Below, piece after piece: positions 1 through 7,521 of a stretch of 64,000 nucleotides of DNA. The stretch is taken from positions 30,522 through 94,521 of the forward strand of contig JBDNHI010000096.1 in assembly GCA_041694635.1 (NCBI GenBank), in the 5' to 3' direction. The stretch's first letter is position 1; each line of letters opens with the position of its first letter. The stretch is from UBA969 sp041694635. GTDB lineage: Bacteria > Planctomycetota > Planctomycetia > Gemmatales > Gemmataceae. A program made the position numbers and the translations under genes. A model generated the notes under the pieces. The model did no database searches and was not told the origin of the DNA. It saw only the letters and a list, made by a program, of their open reading frames with translations.

Positions 1-948
1 GCTGCGAGGATGAAGTGCCAAAATAACCTCAAACAATTTGGCTTGGCTTCCCACAATTATGAAAGTACGAACGGTTTCCTACCACCTAGGTTTGGCATGG
101 TTAATGTTGGGGGCATCAATTACTCTAACGATGCGAGCCCACAAGCGTTGATTTTAGCCTATGTAGAACAAGCTAGTAAGTTTAATCAATTTAACTTAAA
201 TTATAGAACTTGGAATGATGTTGCGGTGGTGGCTACACTTCCTGCAATGCCAAATGTTAATTTAGTTGCAAGAACGCAAGACATTTCAATTTTCATGTGC
301 CCTTCAGACTCTTCCGCTAGTCAGCGGGGTTCAAACGATGTTAATGGAACAGCGGGGTATCAAGGGCGATTAAATTATTTTGCTTGTCTTGGTGCGAGTG
401 GCATTGGAACCCAGACGAATCAACTGGCTGGGATTTTTTCCGGCACTGGGGTGAGAGGCACCAGAATTACAGATGTTACCGATGGCACAAGTAACACCGC
501 ATTGTTTGCGGAAGTTATGCGTACCACCCACCCTTGGCCTGCTGTTGCCGGTAGAGATAATACTGTAATTGTTCTTAACGCTGCTGTAACACCAGCAACT
601 GAATCCGACCCGAGAGCGGTTGGCCCTTGTGCTGCAGGTGGAAATCCTTGGACTTCTTCTATCAAATATGTTGGTTTACAATTTGCAAGAAATTTAACAG
701 GAACAACAACTTATAACCATACACTTCCGCCCAATTGGAATGTAAATACTGGTAATACCGCAACTCAAAAATATAATTGTGGTGATACCGTTATAGCTTA
801 CCAACATGTTGCTGCTAGTAGTTACCATTCGGGTGGAGTAGGGGTTTGTCTTGCAGATGGTTCGGTGCGATTTATAAACAATAGCATAGCATTTACCGTT
901 TGGCAGGGATTAGGCACTCGAGCAGGTGGCGAGGTTCCCGGATTCTAA
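1..948 (+). CDS. DUF1559 pseudopilin-like protein, 5' end missing
   Basis: This is the C-terminal part of a DUF1559 (SBP_bac_10-like) protein, a large family typical of Planctomycetes. These are type IV pilin/pseudopilin-like exported proteins of unknown role. The reading frame is open to base 1 and encodes A-A-R-M-K-C-Q-N-N-L-K-Q, which matches the family signature just after the N-terminal methylation helix. The prepilin leader and helix therefore lie outside the window, and the in-frame ATG at 10 is not the true start. The family end motif is present around residues 275-290: H-S-G-G-V, then a D-G-S-V-R-F-I segment. Family membership is clear; the function is unknown. Confidence 0.9.
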   Translation, partial: AARMKCQNNLKQFGLASHNYESTNGFLPPRFGMVNVGGINYSNDASPQALILAYVEQASKFNQFNLNYRTWNDVAVVATLPAMPNVNLVARTQDISIFMCPSDSSASQRGSNDVNGTAGYQGRLNYFACLGASGIGTQTNQLAGIFSGTGVRGTRITDVTDGTSNTALFAEVMRTTHPWPAVAGRDNTVIVLNAAVTPATESDPRAVGPCAAGGNPWTSSIKYVGLQFARNLTGTTTYNHTLPPNWNVNTGNTATQKYNCGDTVIAYQHVAASSYHSGGVGVCLADGSVRFINNSIAFTVWQGLGTRAGGEVPGF

Positions 949-997
949 CTTTGTAAACAATTTATCTTCGTTTAAAACCTTATTGAGTGATGTTTTT

Positions 998-1414
998 ATG
1001 AATGATCAAAATTTAATTCTATGTGCCTTCATAGCAGTAGGGCTTGTTGGATGTGGCGGTGGAAACTCTGGAGGTATTGGCTCAGGAATGGAACCGCAGG
1101 AGGCGGTGGTTAAAGAATTAGGCGACTTATTACGGTGTGGCACAGGAAAACCAACTCAAATTGCGGATTTACAACCTTTTGAATCTAACTTTCCAGCTTC
1201 CTTTAATGCTGTTAAATCCGGTGCTCTCGTGGTTTTTTGGGGCAATTCAATGCTGGGCGAGGGAGATTCTTTAAAAAGTGAAGGAAAACTTATTGCCTTT
1301 GATAAAGAAACTGAAACTTTGGGCGGGTGGGTTCTTATGACGAACGGTACCGTTAAAAAAGTATCTGCAACAGAATTTGTAGCATTAAAAACCCAAGCTA
1401 AAAAGGGACTTTAA
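998..1414 (+). CDS. small putative lipoprotein
   Basis: This encodes a protein of about 138 residues with an N-terminal hydrophobic segment ending in a lipobox-like L-V-G-C, followed by a Gly/Ser-rich stretch, so it is probably a lipoprotein. The ATG at 998 is preferred over the one at 926 because the earlier start overlaps the DUF1559 gene and would put 24 polar residues before the signal peptide. Small lipoproteins of this kind often follow DUF1559 genes in planctomycetes, so it may be an accessory to the upstream gene. I recognise no domain in the mature part. Confidence 0.7.
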   Translation: MNDQNLILCAFIAVGLVGCGGGNSGGIGSGMEPQEAVVKELGDLLRCGTGKPTQIADLQPFESNFPASFNAVKSGALVVFWGNSMLGEGDSLKSEGKLIAFDKETETLGGWVLMTNGTVKKVSATEFVALKTQAKKGL

Positions 1415-1651
1415 TATTGTCTCTTTTCATTTATTCTAATTTTTTACTCATTTTTTGAATTTGTTTTATTTCATCACTATTGTGTTGACACACTTTCAAT
1501 ATACGATTAATTAAGAACTTATGGGAAAAGGGCATATTTGCTTCTTTTTCCTCCTGCCTAGCATAAATTAACCTATGTTTTATCGAAAACTCGGTGTTTT
1601 CTCGTGGGTATTCTTGCTTTGATGGGGATTAGTTTTAAAGGGGATTTTAGT

Positions 1652-2002
1652 ATGGGTACCGTTAAGAAATTTGCTTTAGCAGCTATGTTTTTAGCTGTTA
1701 TTGGCTTCAGCCTCAATGCTGCCGCTGATCCAAAGTGGAGCATTAAGGAAGTTATGAAAGCAGCTCAAGGTAGTAATGCTTTGCTTTCTAAAGTTAAGGG
1801 TGGCAAGGCTAGCGACGACGAAAAGAAAATGCTCGTCGAAGTCTATACCGCACTTTGCCAAAACACGCCTAAAAAGGGCGACAAAGATGCTTGGGTAAAG
1901 CGTTGCAAAGAAATGATTGCAGAAGCAGAAGAAGCTGTAAAAGGCAAAGCTGCATTCAAAGTCGCTTCTGATTGCAAAGGTTGCCATAGCCTTCACAAGT
2001 AA
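1652..2002 (+). CDS. small exported cytochrome, C-terminal CxxCH
   Basis: This encodes a precursor of about 116 residues with a signal peptide (hydrophobic core, then A-A-A-D). One heme c motif, C-K-G-C-H, lies six residues from the C-terminal region's end (D-C-K-G-C-H-S-L-H-K). A helical domain with the CxxCH at the extreme C-terminus is the layout of the cytochrome c'/c556 class, a four-helix bundle. It is probably periplasmic; its partner is unknown. The ATG at 1652 is chosen because AAAGGGG lies upstream at good spacing and the signal peptide then starts at once; the frame runs back to 1604. It resembles the next gene and ends in a clear terminator at 2030-2075. Confidence 0.75.
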   Translation: MGTVKKFALAAMFLAVIGFSLNAAADPKWSIKEVMKAAQGSNALLSKVKGGKASDDEKKMLVEVYTALCQNTPKKGDKDAWVKRCKEMIAEAEEAVKGKAAFKVASDCKGCHSLHK

Positions 2003-2029
2003 GATTTAGCCAAAATATTGGCGTTCACA

Positions 2030-2075
2030 AAAAGCAGGTTGACAGGTTATGCTGTTAATCTGCTTTTGTTTTTAT
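2030..2075 (+). terminator. intrinsic terminator after the first small cytochrome
   Basis: A 16-bp stem (2030-2045 with 2052-2067, including two G-U pairs) closes a 6-nt loop GTTATG. It is followed by a T-rich run interrupted by one G (2064-2075). It lies 27 bp after the stop codon of the gene at 1652-2002. Confidence 0.8.
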
Positions 2076-2105
2076 TAAGCCTTTAAATTCTGGAGGACCC
2101 AGATT

Positions 2106-2504
2106 GTGAAAATGATTTTCTTTCCCGCTGCAATTTACTTTGCTTCTTGCGCCTTATCTCAATTGGCATTAGCCCAAGGCCCCGATGTTAAAGAAATAAT
2201 GACCAAAGTTAACAAAGCCGGTGGACTATTCCCCCAAATACAAAAAGGGCTCAAAGCCCCTGCTCCTAACTGGGCCAACCTTAAATCGGATGCCGATGAA
2301 TTTGTTTCTCTTGTAACTGCCTTAGGTAAGAACAAGCCCCCAAAAGGTGAGGTAGCTTCTTGGGCCACCTTAAATAAAGAATACCTAGATGATGTAACAG
2401 TTTTGAAAACTGCAATTACAGCTATGAATAAATCCGGGGCAGATGCTGCTATAAGCAAGCTAGGAACTTCTTGTAACGGTTGTCATAAAGCGCATAAAAA
2501 CTAA
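2106..2504 (+). CDS. small exported cytochrome, paralogue of the upstream gene
   Basis: This encodes a 132-residue protein with a signal peptide (hydrophobic core, then A-L-A-Q) and a single C-terminal heme motif C-N-G-C-H followed by K-A-H-K-N. The N-terminal mature segment (V-K-E-I-M-T-K-V-N-K) aligns with that of the preceding gene (I-K-E-V-M-K-A-A), so the two look like tandem duplicates of a cytochrome c'/c556-like fold. A strong GGAGG (2092-2096) is 9 nt from the GTG at 2106 and 15 nt from the ATG at 2112, which favours the GTG start. The gene converges on rtcB with only 5 bp between stops. Confidence 0.75.
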   Translation: MKMIFFPAAIYFASCALSQLALAQGPDVKEIMTKVNKAGGLFPQIQKGLKAPAPNWANLKSDADEFVSLVTALGKNKPPKGEVASWATLNKEYLDDVTVLKTAITAMNKSGADAAISKLGTSCNGCHKAHKN

Positions 2505-2509
2505 AAAGT

Positions 2510-3973
2510 TTAGCCCTTAATAACACCAATAGGTTTCATACGGGCTACTCTTTTAGAAAGCCCTGCTTCCTCAACCACAGCTACAACTTCGTCGACATTT
2601 TTGTAAGCATCGGAATGTTCTTCTGCAAGCCCTTTAAGGCTTGCGGCCCGAGCGATTATGCCAAGGCTTGCTAGTTCTTGGTCAATGCGTCTGCCCTTTG
2701 CCAAAGCGGCTGCCGCTGTTCTGCTTAGTAATCTCCCTGCGCCATGGCAGGTTGTGCCAAACGATCTTTGCATACTGCCTTCTTGTCCAACGAGAACCCA
2801 GCTAGCGCGCCCCATATCGCCCGGAATAATAACAGGCTGGCCAATCGAATGATAAGAATTAGGGATGTCTTTATGTCCCGGGGGAAAGGCTCGAGTTGCA
2901 CCTTTACGATGCACCCAAAGCTTTTTCATTTTTCCTGCAACTTGATGTTCTTCAAACTTAGCAATATTATGGCATACATCGTAAACCAGATTCATGCGAA
3001 GTTCTTGCCAAGTTTGAGCAAATACTGAAGCAAAGGCCTCGCGTGTTTGGTGCATAAGCAATTGCCTATTACACCAGGCGAAATGAGCAGCAGATTGCAT
3101 AGCAGCCAAGTAAGAAAGGCCTTCTGAACTTTCTGCAGGGGCACAGGCAAGCTGCTTATCGGGAAGTTCGATTTTATATTTTTCGGGTGCTTTCCTAAGA
3201 TTAACCAAAGAGTCTTCGCAAACTTGGTACCCTAATCCGCGGGATCCACTATGAATCATAATGCAGATTTGATTCTCGAAAAGTCCCATAACCTTTGCAG
3301 CGTGGGAGTCAAAAATTTGATCCACGACTTGGACTTCAAGAAAATGATTTCCACTGCCTAGAGTGCCACACTGATCCATTCCACGCTTTTGCGCAACACT
3401 ACTGACCTGTGAAGGATCAGCACCGTTTAAATATCCATTTGCTTCGGTATGTTCGATGTCACCCAGAGTAGCCAGTCCGCGTTCAAGGAGAAAAGATGGG
3501 CCTTCACCCAAAAGGCGATTCATTTCTTTGGCTTGGAAATGAAACTTGCCCGATTGCCCGACGCCCGAAGGAATTCTTTTAAAAAGCTCATCAACAAGAA
3601 CCTTAAGTCTAGGTTTGACATCTTCCGATGTTAAATCGGTTCGTACGAGTCTGACACCGCAATTAATGTCGTAACCTACGCCCCCTGGGCTAATAACCCC
3701 GCCCTCTTGGGGATCAGTAGCGCAAACCCCGCCGATGCAAAATCCATAGCCCCAGTGAATATCAGGCATCGCCAGGCTTGCCCCGATGATCCCGGGTAGA
3801 CACGCAACATTGGCAACCTGCTCTAGTGCAAGGTCTTGTTTGGCTTTTTGGAGAAGTGATTCATTTGCGAAAATAATGCCATCGACTAGCATTCCTTGCT
3901 TATAACTTTTTGGAATCCTCCAGCAGCAAGTATCAACTTTTTCTAGTCGCCCTTGAAAAGGTTGTTGGTTCAT
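2510..3973 (-). CDS. rtcB: RNA-splicing ligase RtcB
   Basis: RtcB joins 2',3'-cyclic phosphate or 3'-phosphate RNA ends to 5'-OH ends using GTP and Mn2+, in tRNA splicing or repair and other RNA repair. The 487-residue protein has the family blocks in order: D-I-N-C-G-V-R-L near residue 100, G-T-L-G-S-G-N-H-F near 205, H-S-G-S-R-G near 240, H-R-K-G-A-T-R-A near 355, and the guanylylation-site block C-H-G-A-G-R near 410. These include the metal ligands and the nucleotidyl-histidine region. The ATG is preceded by AAGGA. It follows the archease gene by 15 bp on the same strand, the expected partner arrangement. Confidence 0.97.
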   Translation of the reverse strand: MNQQPFQGRLEKVDTCCWRIPKSYKQGMLVDGIIFANESLLQKAKQDLALEQVANVACLPGIIGASLAMPDIHWGYGFCIGGVCATDPQEGGVISPGGVGYDINCGVRLVRTDLTSEDVKPRLKVLVDELFKRIPSGVGQSGKFHFQAKEMNRLLGEGPSFLLERGLATLGDIEHTEANGYLNGADPSQVSSVAQKRGMDQCGTLGSGNHFLEVQVVDQIFDSHAAKVMGLFENQICIMIHSGSRGLGYQVCEDSLVNLRKAPEKYKIELPDKQLACAPAESSEGLSYLAAMQSAAHFAWCNRQLLMHQTREAFASVFAQTWQELRMNLVYDVCHNIAKFEEHQVAGKMKKLWVHRKGATRAFPPGHKDIPNSYHSIGQPVIIPGDMGRASWVLVGQEGSMQRSFGTTCHGAGRLLSRTAAAALAKGRRIDQELASLGIIARAASLKGLAEEHSDAYKNVDEVVAVVEEAGLSKRVARMKPIGVIKG

Positions 3974-3988
3974 CGGATTAAGTTTCCT

Positions 3989-4399
3989 TTAAATATCGAC
4001 AATGATTTCAGCAAGAAATCCACTTTCGTTTTCTTGATAAACAAGCTGATGGTAAGTGATAGCTTTAACCTCGTGATTTCTGCCGTGCTTCTTGGGTTGG
4101 AAAGGTTCCCCCATAACGATAGCATTAAGTTGGTCGCCATCAAAGGTTACAATAAAGCTAGAAAATATAATTTTATCTGATTCAAAAGTAGTAAGTAGAA
4201 GTGCAAGCCAGTCTCGTAGCAGTAATTCTGTGCTACTTTCGTGAAGGGTAAGGGTAAGTTGAACACTAGGTAAGATGAGTTCTGGATTGGAACAAATAGC
4301 AGCAAAAAGAGCTTGAGCAGCCTCTTCAAATAATTGCTCTTTGCTTGGGGATTGAATTCTGAAGCCTAGATCTGCGGTGTGCTCGAAAAATTCGAACAT
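3989..4399 (-). CDS. archease, RtcB cofactor protein
   Basis: Archease activates RtcB by promoting guanylylation and multiple turnover. The protein of about 136 residues opens with F-E-F-F-E-H-T-A-D-L-G, the family signature carrying the conserved metal-binding Asp, and ends with the typical hydrophobic strand and terminal D-I. The frame extends to a TTG at 4411, but the ATG at 4399 gives the family's usual N-terminus and is preferred. It lies directly between the FabH-like gene (no gap) and rtcB (15 bp gap), so the three genes are probably co-transcribed. Confidence 0.92.
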   Translation of the reverse strand: MFEFFEHTADLGFRIQSPSKEQLFEEAAQALFAAICSNPELILPSVQLTLTLHESSTELLLRDWLALLLTTFESDKIIFSSFIVTFDGDQLNAIVMGEPFQPKKHGRNHEVKAITYHQLVYQENESGFLAEIIVDI

Positions 4400-4411
4400 A
4401 AAAGCCTGCAA

Positions 4412-5386
4412 TCATAATTGAAATAAAGCAGTCCCCCAAGTAAGGCCAGCACCAAACCCACTCATAATCACCTTGTTGCCTTTACGAATCCGATTTTCTG
4501 CTAGTGCTTCATCTAAGGCGATTGGAATAGAACCACCCGAGGTATTTCCATACCGATCAAGATTATTATAAACCTTGGTTCGTGTGATGTGAAGCACATC
4601 GATTGCAGCATTAATGATCCGGATATTAGCTTGATGGGGAATGTAGAGGTCCACTTGATCGGAGTTGATTTTACTATGGGTAAGAACATCTTGAATCGTG
4701 TCGCAAAGAATAGCAACAGCCCAGCGAAAAACAGCCCGGCCATCCATATGCATGTAGTGTAAGCCTTTTTCAATGTTTTCTGGTGTAGGCACCATTCTGC
4801 TGCCACATGCGGGCCTGCTAAGTAAGTCGCCCCCTCCGCCATCTGCCCCTAAACTAAAACTGATCAAACCTTGCTCGGGTGTTCCTTTGGTAAGTAAAAC
4901 AGCCCCCGCACCATCGCCAAAAAGGGGATAAGTTTTAATGTCCTTAGGGTTTAATACGCGTGAATTACAATCCGCACCAATAACTAAGGCGGTATCACTA
5001 ATCCCAGCAGCAACATAAGCTGCACCTGTTATAAGTGCGTACATAAATCCCGCACACGCAGCTTCGATTTCAATGGCGCCACAAGTTAGGCCTAATCGAT
5101 CTTGAAGCAGGCAAGCAGTAGAAGGGAAAGACATATCGGGTGTGAAAGTACCTAGGACAAGAAGATCGACATCTTTAGGCTTGATGTTAGCTTTTTTTAG
5201 GCAGCGATTTGCTGCTTCAAACGCTAAGTCGCTGGTGGCCTGATAGGGCCACGCGTGTCTGCGTTCAAGAATTCCAGTGCGCTTTACAATCCAATCAGCA
5301 TCGCAGCCAAATTGCTGTTCAAGTACAGCATTGGTAATAACCTGATCTGGAACAAAACTTCCTGTTGAAAGAATTTGAATTCCCAT
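4412..5386 (-). CDS. fabH: 3-oxoacyl-ACP synthase III-like (FabH-type) thiolase-fold enzyme
   Basis: FabH condenses an acyl-CoA primer with malonyl-ACP to start fatty acid synthesis. The protein (about 324 residues from the ATG at 5386, close to the usual FabH length) has the full triad: Cys in I-E-A-A-C-A-G-F, His in I-P-H-Q-A-N, and Asn in Y-G-N-T-S-G-G-S, plus the terminal G-F-G-A-G-L-T-W-G block. The frame also allows a start at 5434, which would add 16 polar residues; neither start has a clear ribosome site. It is the first gene of a run with archease and rtcB, an unexpected pairing. A specialised KAS III for another acyl product cannot be excluded. Confidence 0.88.
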   Translation of the reverse strand: MGIQILSTGSFVPDQVITNAVLEQQFGCDADWIVKRTGILERRHAWPYQATSDLAFEAANRCLKKANIKPKDVDLLVLGTFTPDMSFPSTACLLQDRLGLTCGAIEIEAACAGFMYALITGAAYVAAGISDTALVIGADCNSRVLNPKDIKTYPLFGDGAGAVLLTKGTPEQGLISFSLGADGGGGDLLSRPACGSRMVPTPENIEKGLHYMHMDGRAVFRWAVAILCDTIQDVLTHSKINSDQVDLYIPHQANIRIINAAIDVLHITRTKVYNNLDRYGNTSGGSIPIALDEALAENRIRKGNKVIMSGFGAGLTWGTALFQL

Positions 5387-5537
5387 AAGGCTACGGCATT
5401 TAGGCCGGGGGCTAGGTGCTCGTTCATCGCTCATGAATCAAACCATACTTTAGGGCTAGTTTTGCCTCGGGGTAACGATATGAACTCCAAACCGTTATTC
5501 CTTGTATTATAGATAAAAATAAGCTATTTGGCCAGTT

Positions 5538-6842
5538 TTAAGAGCCAATCGGGCAGACCTGCAAATACATCGTATACGCTGCCACGCAATGGCTAGTGTA
5601 ATCTAATCTTAGGTCGCCGTCTTGTGCCGATTTATAAAATCCACCAAGTAAACGAGGCCTAAACCAATCGGAATAATGCAGAGTGTTGGAATCGTTGTAC
5701 TGAATCGTTTGGCAAAATTGCAAAGCTTGTTCAAGTTTAAGAAGGTATTTCTCGTGCCTAGAAATATCCGCTGCTAACTGTGCACATTGGCAAACTACCG
5801 CAAAGCTTTCTGCAAGAATGCAAGTCGTTACGGTGGGCATATGTTCGTTGCTATGCGTCGAGAAATTTTTCATCCCGCCGTACCAACCAGGCTTTCTTGG
5901 ATCAATTTGATCGTATTGCAAAGTGGAAAGTCGATCGGCAATTTCAAATGCAAGTTCTGCATAAGCTTTTTCATTACCACTTTTATAAGCTTCATTCAAA
6001 GCGAGAATCCGCCAAGCGGAGGGTGCCACATCTTTTTGCGTTTTCCAAGCATTCCACCGCGTAATGATCGCTTTTTTTGCAACTTCAACCTTCCAAGGCA
6101 TAGGCATCAACTGATTACTTTTTAATAGTGCTGCAATTGCAATTGCAGATTCAGAACCCTTGGAATCAAATTCCTCAACGGTAAATTCTTTGTCAATTCC
6201 ACTGGTTTCTTGCAGAGTAGTCTTTAAGTAACTTGCAAATTGTTCTCCTGCTTCTAGTAAATCAGCTTTTGGATTTGGAAGCTCACAAATAGCAAGAAGC
6301 ATTAAACCTGCAGACATTTGGCGGTCTAAAATTTGCGTTGGCATCACGGTATAACGGGCAGATGGGTTTTTTGGGTCCATCATTGTTTCTTCTAACAACA
6401 GTAGTATCGCCTGACTGGCTCGAACAGCAAACCGATCTTCCTTGTAAATTCGTGCGGCCCTTGCCAGTGCCAAGGCTGCAATCGTCTGGTGTATAAAGTT
6501 TTCTTCTTCCATTTCCACTTTTAGTGCGGGCCGAATTCCATTAATGAACCTTCCCTTAACGGTATTCATTCTATAAAGCCAATCAGCACCGCTTTTGCCA
6601 CTTTGGAAAAACTGTTTTTGCAATGGGGTAAACTTATTTTCATCAAAAGATGCCCCAATCCTTCTGGGTGCTTCGCTTGATTTTATAGAAACAGGGACAA
6701 CACCTTGATTGGCACCTGGTAAAGGTTTTGAGCTTGGTACAGGAACTAAAGGATCAAGTGGCAAGGGCACCTGAGCCAAAGTCAGCGTAGAAAGTAAAAA
6801 GGGTAATATTACTAAAATTGAAATGCATCGAATTAAAAGCAT
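5538..6842 (-). CDS. exported protein of unknown function
   Basis: This encodes a protein of about 434 residues with an N-terminal signal peptide (hydrophobic core ending L-A-Q) and a proline-rich linker. The rest is a long, mostly alpha-helical region with regularly spaced aromatic residues and G-W-Y-G-G and H-S-N-E-H segments. The pattern recalls alpha/alpha-toroid folds, but I cannot assign a family. The ATG at 6842 is chosen over the one at 6887 because GGGAG lies about 9 nt upstream of it and the signal peptide then begins at once. It is on the same strand as rplU but separated by a terminator, so it probably has its own promoter. Confidence 0.7.
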   Translation of the reverse strand: MLLIRCISILVILPFLLSTLTLAQVPLPLDPLVPVPSSKPLPGANQGVVPVSIKSSEAPRRIGASFDENKFTPLQKQFFQSGKSGADWLYRMNTVKGRFINGIRPALKVEMEEENFIHQTIAALALARAARIYKEDRFAVRASQAILLLLEETMMDPKNPSARYTVMPTQILDRQMSAGLMLLAICELPNPKADLLEAGEQFASYLKTTLQETSGIDKEFTVEEFDSKGSESAIAIAALLKSNQLMPMPWKVEVAKKAIITRWNAWKTQKDVAPSAWRILALNEAYKSGNEKAYAELAFEIADRLSTLQYDQIDPRKPGWYGGMKNFSTHSNEHMPTVTTCILAESFAVVCQCAQLAADISRHEKYLLKLEQALQFCQTIQYNDSNTLHYSDWFRPRLLGGFYKSAQDGDLRLDYTSHCVAAYTMYLQVCPIGS

Positions 6843-6954
6843 TTGAGTCACTCCCTGACTTCTACAAAGAACTTGATTTGAGGCCATATTTAGCGGGCCA
6901 AAAATCCCTAGGAGTAAGTTTACTTTTAAAGTCGAATTATTAACAAGAGGAGAA

Positions 6955-6992
6955 ATAAAAAAGGCCCTAGGTTTTAAACCAAAGGCCTTATC
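6955..6992 (-). terminator. intrinsic terminator of rplU
   Basis: Read on the minus strand, AAGGCC pairs with GGCCTT, with inner pairing of TTGGTTT with AAACC, and is followed by a run of Ts (the A run at 6957-6962 on the plus strand). It lies about 30 bp past the rplU stop codon. Confidence 0.75.
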
Positions 6993-7018
6993 TTAAATCT
7001 ATATTAGTCTGAACCTTA

Positions 7019-7327
7019 CTACACAGAAATTTTTGTAACTTTAACACAGGTATAGTGCTGACGATGGCCTTTTAGCCTGCGATAGTTCTTACGCCTACGG
7101 AATTTTTGAATCCGAACCTTTTCGTTGGCTTCGCCCACGACTTCAACTAATATTTTGGCCCCACTCACCAAGGGTTGGCCTATTTTAACATCGGTTCCAT
7201 CTGCAACTAGCAATACACTCGTAATTTCTACGATATTGCCAGTTTCTTCCTCTCGCAAATCGATCTGAACTATATCGCCTTCGCTAACCCGATATTGTCT
7301 TGAACCATCTTCAAAAACAGCGTACAT
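7019..7327 (-). CDS. rplU: 50S ribosomal protein bL21
   Basis: This is a large-subunit ribosomal protein that binds 23S rRNA. The 102-residue product has the bL21 pattern: M-Y-A-V-F at the N-terminus, V-S-E-G-D-I near residue 19, G-Q-P near 60, and a basic C-terminal F-R-R-R-K-N-Y-R-R-L-K-G-H-R-Q segment ending T-K-I. The ATG at 7327 is chosen over 7342 because GGAG lies 6 nt before it and the protein then has the normal family N-terminus. The usual downstream partner rpmA (bL27) is absent, and a terminator closes the unit after this one gene. Confidence 0.96.
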   Translation of the reverse strand: MYAVFEDGSRQYRVSEGDIVQIDLREEETGNIVEITSVLLVADGTDVKIGQPLVSGAKILVEVVGEANEKVRIQKFRRRKNYRRLKGHRQHYTCVKVTKISV

Positions 7328-7521
7328 CGTAAACTCCATCATAAAAAGATTTTAGAATAGTATATTACGAGAAGAACTAAGTTTTGACTAGCTAATCCTA
7401 GGATAAATCAGTTTTTTGCGTAAACTCGTGAGCAAAGCCCCCTTTTTCGCAAGCAATTCCGCCAGTTTTTGTTAGTTTAACTGAATTAACTAAATAGTTT
7501 TCATCGCCATAAAGAGAAACA

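Noticed and set aside
1485..1513. A perfect TTGACA that could be a -35 element for the gene at 1652
   Set aside because: No good -10 hexamer lies at 16-18 bp spacing, so it is not called as a promoter.
2039..2044. A TTGACA before the second small cytochrome
   Set aside because: It lies inside the stem of the terminator at 2030-2075 and has no -10 partner at the right distance.
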